Source: a virus. From it: a DNA stretch of 35,062 bases. Positions 29,454 through 35,062 of this stretch are shown piece by piece (position 1 is the stretch's first letter; each line of letters begins with the position of its first letter). The translations under genes and the position numbers were made by a program. The stretch covers positions 1 to 35,062 of the IMG/VR virus record IMGVR_UViG_3300046660_000192; one strand, 5' to 3'. Under the pieces are notes generated by a model that was not told the origin of the DNA, did not search any database, and worked only from the letters and a program-made list of their open reading frames with translations.

Positions 29454-29477
29454 TGTGCTACAAATCGTGTAACAAGT
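29454..29477. promoter_or_regulatory. Operator-like element at the integrase start
   Basis: TGTGCTACAAATCGTGTAAC (29454-29473) plus AAGT is the second copy of the element at 29276. It lies just before, and touches, the integrase start, where a bound repressor would block integrase expression. Confidence 0.55.
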
Positions 29478-30828
29478 GAACATGAAAAGGTGCATATTGC
29501 GAATCACCCAACCTAAGCTTGACCCGATGCGGTACCTTTCGGCGCGCGGGTCAAAGTGGAGTTATGTACGGCGCGTTCCCGGTCACTTCTCTTTGCTGGA
29601 CGATCGAGGAACTATCCGCGTTTCGCTCAAGACCTCATCTGTGGATGTGGCGAAACTTCGACGGGACGCGCTGGAACGGGCGGATGATCTGTTCTGGCAA
29701 GGTCTGGCGATCAACGACCAAGCGCAAGCGTCCCACGCACAGTACGCCGCGGCAAAGGCTCGGGCGATCGCGCTCGGGTTCGAATACAAAGCCGCTGCCG
29801 ATATTGCGGAGACATCCACGGTTGAGGAAATCATACGACGCATCACAGCAGCCGCAGCGGCACCGCGTGACGCCGACGCCGCAATAGGGTTGGCCGACGA
29901 ACCACAGCTGACCGTGCGGCAAGTCCTGACCCTCTACACGGAAGAAATAGCCGCAGACGAGCTTCAGGGGATGAGCGAAACACAGGTTCGTAAATGGGGC
30001 GAAATCAAACTGAACGCCGTCGAACAGTTTTGCACGATCGTCGGGGATAAAGCGTTGCTCGATATCACCCGTGACGACGCGCACAAGTTCCACCGGCATT
30101 ATCTGGACCGGGTGAAGTCTCGAGACTTATCGGGGAACACGGCTAACCGTCAGTTCGGAAACATGCGCAAGCTGTTCCGAGAGTATACGAAATACATGCA
30201 AATCGACGTTCAGAACCCGTTCGAAAAGCTCTCGTATGCGGATCCGAAGCGGCACCGGAAAATCGTTCCACCGTTTGAGACCGCCTATATCCGTGACACG
30301 TTCCTGAAGGGCGAAGCATTGCGCGGTCTGAATCGAGGGGCGCGCTTGATCTTCCTGGCTATGGTGGAAACCGGTTGCAGACCATCCGAGCTGTGTAACA
30401 TTCGGCCCGAGAATATCCACCTTGACGCCGCGGTGCCGTACCTGTCGGTCACATTCGTGGATGATAGGCGACTGAAGACGGAAAACAGCGTTCGCAAGGT
30501 GCCGTTGGTCGGTGTGTCGCTGGAGGCGATGAAGCGGGCAAAGAACGGTTTCCCGCGGTATCTCGACAAAGAGGGGAACTTTTCAAACGCTGCGATGAAG
30601 TTCTTACGGGAAAATGAATTACTGCCGACCGTCAACCACAGGGTTTATTCGATCCGGCACAGCTACGAGAAAAGAATGCTTGAAGGCGGGATGGATGACG
30701 AGTTCCGCCGCCGCACGCTCGGGCATGACACGAACCGGCCGGAATACGGTGACGGTGGGGCGCTGACGTGGCGCGCGGAACAGATGGAAAGGATTGCCCT
30801 AACGTTTGATAAAGCGATATTCGATTAA
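29476..30828 (+). CDS. int: Tyrosine integrase (site-specific recombinase)
   Basis: The frame opens at GTG 29476; ATG 29482 or ATG 29527 (MRYLSARGSKWSYVRRVPGH) are alternatives, and the last matches the usual DUF6538-type start. Up to 450 aa: an N-terminal arm domain (RYLS.RGSKW.YVRRVP), a core-binding domain (~145-240, VLTLYTEEIAADELQ) and a catalytic domain. Catalytic residues (numbered from 29476) are Arg302 in TGCRPSEL, Lys334 in RRLKTENSV, Arg394-His395 in YSIRHSY, His417 in LGHDT and Tyr424 in PEYGDGG. The first His of box II is Tyr, common in this subfamily. It integrates and, with accessory factors, excises the prophage. It is convergent with the primase gene; the stops share TTAA. 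Confidence 0.9.
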   Translation: MNMKRCILRITQPKLDPMRYLSARGSKWSYVRRVPGHFSLLDDRGTIRVSLKTSSVDVAKLRRDALERADDLFWQGLAINDQAQASHAQYAAAKARAIALGFEYKAAADIAETSTVEEIIRRITAAAAAPRDADAAIGLADEPQLTVRQVLTLYTEEIAADELQGMSETQVRKWGEIKLNAVEQFCTIVGDKALLDITRDDAHKFHRHYLDRVKSRDLSGNTANRQFGNMRKLFREYTKYMQIDVQNPFEKLSYADPKRHRKIVPPFETAYIRDTFLKGEALRGLNRGARLIFLAMVETGCRPSELCNIRPENIHLDAAVPYLSVTFVDDRRLKTENSVRKVPLVGVSLEAMKRAKNGFPRYLDKEGNFSNAAMKFLRENELLPTVNHRVYSIRHSYEKRMLEGGMDDEFRRRTLGHDTNRPEYGDGGALTWRAEQMERIALTFDKAIFD

Positions 30829-33101
30829 CCGACCGCCCGCACAGCCGCCCCGATGTACCCCTGTGCAACGTCGTACTGCAGCGTCACGCCAGCCTTTGCG
30901 TACAGAGTCGGGCGGGTGTTCCCCTCTTGCATGATCGTTGTCGTCGCCTTCCCCATAGGAACGTACCCGAGCGCTTCACAGATCGCGGCGACCTTGCGCG
31001 GGGCGCGCTTCAGGTTGTGCGTCTGCAGAAGGTTCGACACGGCCCACGATGACAGCCAGCCGCCACGGAACCCCGGCACGTCGCTTTCGATAGCGTCGAT
31101 GATGTACTGTTCAGCCACACCGAACGAATTGCTGATGGCTTCCTGTGTGCTGGACGTCCGTGGGGCACGTACGCAATCTTCAGCCGGGTTGAATTCATCG
31201 GATATCTGGTGTTTTAGCAGAAAATTACGGAGAATTGCAAAGCCGTCAGCGTTCAGCCAACGCCACAGCTTCGGCAAATAGTTGTCCGTCAACAAGCCGT
31301 CGCGCTCCAGGTCTTCATAACACTGTTGCGCTGTGTAGAAGATCGCGAACCGTCGATCGTTCTTGTCCTTGATAATCGCGTCCCTGTGATTGGTGCAGAA
31401 AAACCAGTTGGCGCAATAGTCGCGGTTCATACCGGCGTCGATACCCTTTTTCTCGATTTCTACTTTCATCCCGGTAATATAGTTTTTCAATTTCTCCAGC
31501 ATTTCGAGACGCTCGAACATGTGGATTTCTTCGACGTTGATAAACAGCCGATTTCCCAAGAACGGATTGAATTGTTTCGTGATGGATTCCGCTTCAGGTG
31601 TCCACGAATACTTGTCACCGATCGCGTACGACAGGACTTCACCGATCGTTGATTTACCGTTTCCGTTCGTTCCTTGGATCACGGGAGACCACAGGAACTT
31701 TTTACCGGGATATTGAACAAGCGCGGCCATCCATGACAACAGTATTTCCCGGTCGAGCGGATCCGGCAACAGCCGACGCAACAGATCAAGAAACGGTGTC
31801 GGATCACCTTCAATGGTGCGTATCTCTTCCGGGTGATAGATGTTGATCGCCTCACCCACCACCAAGCCCGAGCCGACCATAGGTTTGAAACAGGTCCGTT
31901 GCACCTTGGGAAACCGTACGGCCCGGTTGACCGTGAAAGCCTCCCAAGCGGACATGGTCGGTTTGCTGCCGTCGAAGGACATGGCGAATTGATGACCACC
32001 ATAGACCACGTCGAATTGCGTTTTCTTCAGCAGCCGACCACCAGGAATCATCACCCGTTCGTCAAGCTCGACATAAACGCAGCCTTTGAAATAGTCGGGC
32101 AGTTCCCCGATACCGATAAATTCCCGCCCGTCGCCCGCCACAGCCACAGGTGTTTCGCCCGCGACGGCAAGCGGTACGGTCAGCTGACGAGGGCGTGCGT
32201 AGACGTTCCGGGTGGACCTGACGGCCTTCGACATGGTTTCGGCGCGATAGTCGGGACGTTTGTCGTACTTCTCACGCATCAGCCCCGAGCGACGGAACAG
32301 CCGGTCCATGCGGGCAGTGTTCTTGCCGGTGTAGAACGCCAGATGATTAAACAGTGCCTGGTCGGCGCTGGAATGGTCGAACGCGTCACCTGTGGTTGAT
32401 GGGTACACCTTGCCGAGAACATCCGCCCGCGCTTCCCACAGGTCCGCCACGGTTGCGCTTTCACCGAACGCGGCACCGATACCACCCTTTGACGCGCACA
32501 TTGTCTTTATCAGTTCGTCATCGTCGGTCGGTCCGTTCCACGCCGGGTCCGTGACATCAACGAACGGGACAGCGTCGGCGGGGTCACTCGATACGGGTAC
32601 AATCGCGGCAAGTGTAGCGGTCCAATCAAGATTGAAATCACCATTGAACCCGTGCCCGAGCGCCATAAAGCGGCGGTCAGTGTAAAATTCCAACCAATTG
32701 CCGGGTACAATCGCGGTGCCAAATTTATGTTTGCGCGGACCGAGCGCAAGCGCATCACCGTGACCAACGATGTGCAGGCCGGTGCCGCTGATAGAAACTT
32801 CCATAGCCGCGCCGGGGAATAGTCCAGCGATGCGGAGCGCTTCAGGGTGCCATGTTCCTGTCACCGGGTCGCGGCAACCGTCCAGGTCGAAAAAGGTATA
32901 CGGATCCGCCGCGGTGAAAACGAACCCGATCGGCCAACCGGTCGCGACGGCTTCGGCGTGGGTCATCCACTGTGCCGGATCGAGGTGATCGCACGGGCGA
33001 CCGGTCCGCGGGTCGTGCGGAACCTTGCGCGGCTTGGTCGATGGCGGAATCGGCGGCAGCTCTTGCCAGCATACGAACTGTTTCAGGCTGAAGATGCTCA
33101 T
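30825..33101 (-). CDS. Primase-polymerase / D5-type helicase
   Basis: The 758-aa protein has an N-terminal prim-pol domain: YTFFDLDGCRDP (metal Asp pair at ~72-74) and EVSISGTGLHIVGHG (~101-114). A middle region follows (LFNHLAFYTGKNTARMDRLF). The C-terminal superfamily-3-like helicase has Walker A GTNGNGKST (477-485) and Walker B LFINVEEIH (519-527). It also has a sensor-like WFFCTNHRDAI and a positively charged NDRRFAIF. Such fused proteins start and drive replication of phages and plasmids of this kind, as in DUF5906 proteins. The C-terminus has a winged-helix-like ~90 residues. It overlaps DUF1643 by ATGA. Confidence 0.9.
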   Translation of the reverse strand: MSIFSLKQFVCWQELPPIPPSTKPRKVPHDPRTGRPCDHLDPAQWMTHAEAVATGWPIGFVFTAADPYTFFDLDGCRDPVTGTWHPEALRIAGLFPGAAMEVSISGTGLHIVGHGDALALGPRKHKFGTAIVPGNWLEFYTDRRFMALGHGFNGDFNLDWTATLAAIVPVSSDPADAVPFVDVTDPAWNGPTDDDELIKTMCASKGGIGAAFGESATVADLWEARADVLGKVYPSTTGDAFDHSSADQALFNHLAFYTGKNTARMDRLFRRSGLMREKYDKRPDYRAETMSKAVRSTRNVYARPRQLTVPLAVAGETPVAVAGDGREFIGIGELPDYFKGCVYVELDERVMIPGGRLLKKTQFDVVYGGHQFAMSFDGSKPTMSAWEAFTVNRAVRFPKVQRTCFKPMVGSGLVVGEAINIYHPEEIRTIEGDPTPFLDLLRRLLPDPLDREILLSWMAALVQYPGKKFLWSPVIQGTNGNGKSTIGEVLSYAIGDKYSWTPEAESITKQFNPFLGNRLFINVEEIHMFERLEMLEKLKNYITGMKVEIEKKGIDAGMNRDYCANWFFCTNHRDAIIKDKNDRRFAIFYTAQQCYEDLERDGLLTDNYLPKLWRWLNADGFAILRNFLLKHQISDEFNPAEDCVRAPRTSSTQEAISNSFGVAEQYIIDAIESDVPGFRGGWLSSWAVSNLLQTHNLKRAPRKVAAICEALGYVPMGKATTTIMQEGNTRPTLYAKAGVTLQYDVAQGYIGAAVRAVG

Positions 33102-33592
33102 GCGGACCGACCGTGATAAGGCGACGGTGTGGCCGTCTTCAGGAGATAAAGCGGGTGACGGGGAAAACCGTCCTTTGTCAGTTCGAAGGCAAGTGGCTGG
33201 ATACCGTTCGACTTCAGCAACTGCATCACGTGAGTGTCACGATTCAGATTGCCACCCTTTGCACCCCATCCGACAACCGTAGCGCAGCACGAGCGCGCGA
33301 CGTTCAGTATGAATTCGTCATTGTTCGCCCCGATCGGTTCCGCGACTTTGCGAAGCTCCCCGGAATAGGTTTCCCGCCATGCGAAAAGGTTCGCCACGGT
33401 GAAACCGCCTAAGTTCCAGTCTCGGGCGTACCCGATCAATCGGTTAATCGTCTTGTCGTTATCGACCTCGTCGGCAATCGACGGATTGAGCATGACGAAC
33501 GCCACGCGCGGTCGGTCGGACCACCAACGGTCCAGGCGGTAACGATACTTCCTGCAGTCGGACAAAACGGCGGATGTCTTGATCTCTGTCAT
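33098..33592 (-). CDS. DUF1643-family protein
   Basis: The 164-aa protein has KYRYRLDRWWSDRPRVAFVM, then LNPSIADEVDNDKTINRLIG and YARDWNLGGFTVANLFAWRE. That is the DUF1643 series R(Y/W).L.R.W......FVMLNPS.AD...ND.T..R...(F/Y)A. The C-terminal half reads VVGWGAKGGNLNRD, then PLAFELTKDGFPRHPLYL. DUF1643 proteins are common in phages and mobile elements and lack an established function. It is coupled by ATGA on both sides within the replication operon. Confidence 0.9.
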   Translation of the reverse strand: MTEIKTSAVLSDCRKYRYRLDRWWSDRPRVAFVMLNPSIADEVDNDKTINRLIGYARDWNLGGFTVANLFAWRETYSGELRKVAEPIGANNDEFILNVARSCCATVVGWGAKGGNLNRDTHVMQLLKSNGIQPLAFELTKDGFPRHPLYLLKTATPSPYHGRSA

Positions 33593-33900
33593 ACTTTACC
33601 CGGTCGATCGTCGCGACCGATGCCGCGGATTTCCAGTGCGATGAGGAACAGCGCGCAAGATCCGGCGTGCCAAAGGTGCGAGTGTCCCGTTTCGTCGTCC
33701 TTATCCTCACCCTCCCACCACAGCCACAGGTGACGTTGCAGCGCTCCGAAAATGCGCGACCAGTCCATACCTTTTTCCCAATTCCGAGCCGGGTACTTGA
33801 TCGCGCCGAACGTCAGGATAACGGCGATCGCGCGCAACGCGTCACCCGGCAGAAGCTCGAAACGAACCTTGCCGCTGTCGTCCTTCCGTCCTTCACTCAT
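33589..33900 (-). CDS. DUF5664-type (dATP/dGTP diphosphohydrolase-like) protein
   Basis: The start is set at ATG 33900 (MSEGRKDDSGKVRFELLPGD), just at the end of the preceding gene; an upstream start at 33930 would add ten residues inside it. The 103-aa protein shows the family pattern: KDDSGKVRFELLP, GAIKYPARNWEKGMDWSRIF, ALQRHLWLWWEGED and DDETGHSHLWHAGSCALFLI. These small helical proteins are annotated as dNTP-hydrolase-like or unknown phage proteins. It may act on nucleotide pools during replication. It overlaps DUF1643 by ATGA. Confidence 0.85.
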   Translation of the reverse strand: MSEGRKDDSGKVRFELLPGDALRAIAVILTFGAIKYPARNWEKGMDWSRIFGALQRHLWLWWEGEDKDDETGHSHLWHAGSCALFLIALEIRGIGRDDRPGKV

Positions 33901-34111
33901 CTGCGCACCTGAACCGCAGACCGACCACAATCGCCCGTTCGGCTTCTGTCGCGGGTCGAAACGTCGGGACGTACTGGAGCGACCGCGAACCGTCGCGCAA
34001 CGTCACGGACTCCAGCGGTGTGCTGTAGCGGATCGCGCGGGCCGGTGATTTGGCGACGGCGGCATGAGCGTTGCGCCGACCTGTGAATGATTTGAAACGG
34101 ACGTGTGTCAC
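33893..34111 (-). CDS. 72-aa protein of the replication operon
   Basis: GTG 34111 overlaps the methyltransferase stop as GTGA. The product is MTHVRFKSFTGRRNAHAAVA, then SPARAIRYSTPLESVTLRDG and SLQYVPTFRPATEAERAIVV. The end overlaps the start of the DUF5664 gene. It is basic at the N-terminus with beta-strand character later. The family is not recognised, but the packing is that of a real gene. Confidence 0.65.
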   Translation of the reverse strand: MTHVRFKSFTGRRNAHAAVAKSPARAIRYSTPLESVTLRDGSRSLQYVPTFRPATEAERAIVVGLRFRCADE

Positions 34112-35062
34112 GCTTTCGACCTCCGTAACGGTTCATTTGATACAGGCACCATATCGCCCCATATGACCCACTGGCAATCCATTGTTGCGTTTCCTCCCCC
34201 GGTGAAATCGACCCGCCACGTCAACGGATGACACGCTTTCGGCGGGTGTTTCTCCCACAGTGCGTAACGTTTCGCGGCGTTCCAGTAGGTCGATTTCAGG
34301 TACATGGCGATGAACGGAAACCCGAGCCGGTGCGCCTGGCTGATAAACTCGTCTGCAGCAAAGAAAGGCGGGTTGGTGATGAGTGCCATTTTCTTCCACG
34401 CTGACGAGTCAGGCAGACCGAGAAAGTCCATCCCGCCCCATCCATAGCCGCGGTGAAACTTGTCCGACGACAGGACCGTGAAGCCGTGTGCCGCGATCAC
34501 CCGAGACATCGCCCCGTTGCCGCAAGCCGGTTCAAGGACGTGGCGCGGAATGACGTCAATGTAATACTGTAACAGTGCTTCGGTGGGCTCGGGCGGGGTC
34601 GGATAAAAATGGTCAGGGTGCGAAACGGCTAGACCACCAGCCATAAGACCGCCGATGTTCTTTTTCTCAGCCACGGGTGGCGTTTCCGAAACTGTGGCTG
34701 TCGAACGCTTCAATGAAGGCTTTCGCTTGTTGCGCGTTGATCGCGTTACCATAGCCGCGCAATCGTCCCACTCGGGCGGAAGCCCCATTAGCCAGCGGGA
34801 ATGTGCCGGGTTCAACTGGCCTCCATCGCTCATCCCGGCATCTAAGCCAATCAGCAGCTGACCAGAAACCGTTTGTCGGGCCGGTTGGTCCGTGGTCGTC
34901 AGCTTTGACGCCGAATTCAACGAGTGACCCCGGTTCCCCTTTTCGATACAGGTCGCCCCGCCCGCTTGTTCGCTGTCCATGACGGTCGGTGTCGGCCACG
35001 AGGCTAATTGATGCACCTGTTCGTTCAGCGGTTTGCCCCGAGAATGTTCCGCCCGCTTCGCA
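34108..35062 (-). CDS. DNA methyltransferase fusion (Dcm-like C-terminal part plus N6-adenine-type domain), 5' end cut
   Basis: The frame stays open to the right edge. The visible N-terminal ~95 residues resemble the C-terminal end of phage C5-cytosine methyltransferases: RGKPLNEQVHQLASWPTPT, then GQLNPAHSRWLMGLPPEWDD. After a Lys/Ser/Thr-rich linker, the last ~190 residues are a class I methyltransferase: FYPTPPEPTEALL, VLEPACGNGAMSRVIAAHGF (motif I), then MALITNPPFFAADEF (NPPF, motif IV). This could be one bifunctional enzyme (C5 and N6A) or a fusion with one inactive part. It leads the visible operon and would modify phage DNA against host restriction. The Dcm catalytic PC motif would lie beyond the edge. 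Confidence 0.75.
   Translation of the reverse strand, partial: AKRAEHSRGKPLNEQVHQLASWPTPTVMDSEQAGGATCIEKGNRGHSLNSASKLTTTDQPARQTVSGQLLIGLDAGMSDGGQLNPAHSRWLMGLPPEWDDCAAMVTRSTRNKRKPSLKRSTATVSETPPVAEKKNIGGLMAGGLAVSHPDHFYPTPPEPTEALLQYYIDVIPRHVLEPACGNGAMSRVIAAHGFTVLSSDKFHRGYGWGGMDFLGLPDSSAWKKMALITNPPFFAADEFISQAHRLGFPFIAMYLKSTYWNAAKRYALWEKHPPKACHPLTWRVDFTGGGNATMDCQWVIWGDMVPVSNEPLRRSKA

Noticed and set aside
1-35062. Joining the two window ends would keep one open frame from the SGNH gene into the methyltransferase gene.
   Set aside because: The two halves are unrelated protein families, each cut mid-domain. The matching frame is a one-in-three coincidence and does not show circularity.

Overview
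The window is most of a temperate siphovirus-type phage or prophage of an alphaproteobacterium, probably Hyphomicrobiales (Rhizobiales). The reasons are: an HK97-type packaging and capsid cassette; a gene-transfer-agent-type tail assembly chaperone (GTA gp10 plus rcc01693-like product); a tyrosine integrase of the kind whose N-terminus carries a DUF6538-like arm domain; the short peptide IGHNGGPxLxDD, frequent in rhizobial proteins, in both portal and large terminase; and a tRNA-Leu-like 3' end beside the integrase. No flanking host gene is seen. Both edges cut genes, so the genome continues on both sides.

Layout. Positions 1-25015 hold the late block, almost all on the minus strand and so read from right to left: HNH endonuclease, small membrane protein, small protein, small terminase, a 58-aa basic protein, large terminase, portal, ClpP-like protease, major capsid, head accessory proteins, head-tail connectors, tail completion, tail tube, chaperone with a probable -1 frameshift, tape measure, tail-tip proteins, NlpC-like peptidase, TipJ-like hub, beta-helix tailspike, sialidase-like propeller protein, holin, SAR endolysin, overlapping Rz/Rz1 spanins, and an SGNH-esterase tail-type protein cut by the left edge. 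Two short plus-strand cassettes sit head-on against this block: (i) 2735-3612, a 59-aa ORF coupled to a PseF-like CMP-pseudaminate/nonulosonate synthetase, and (ii) 19333-19563, a 76-aa protein. Both look like morons with their own promoters.

Positions 25016-25872 are gene-poor: phased repeats, a near-DnaA box and an AT-rich stretch with iterated CCGTATA/TATACGG words, a candidate origin. Next on the plus strand come an AP2-like DNA-binding protein, a winged-helix-like protein with a clear terminator, and a tightly overlapping train of very small genes (27058-28949) with three single-membrane-span peptides, a single-domain HTH protein and a 5'-truncated SLOG/DprA-like remnant. A divergent switch follows: a minus-strand tandem-HTH protein (probable repressor) against the plus-strand integrase, separated by 210 bp that hold two matching operator-like elements and a candidate attP. 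From 30825 to the right edge a minus-strand replication and modification operon encodes a primase-polymerase/helicase, a DUF1643 protein, a DUF5664-type protein, an unknown protein and a methyltransferase fusion cut by the edge.

How it may work together. A 7-bp word CGTTACA/TGTAACG recurs in the noncoding gaps, often inside or just after promoter-like sequences, and may mark a phage regulon. The surface-sugar theme (CMP-nonulosonate synthetase, Asp-box propeller, beta-helix spike, SGNH esterase, all within 7.7 kb) is the most notable biology: the phage seems equipped both to cut or de-esterify a host glycan and, probably as a lysogen, to alter its supply.
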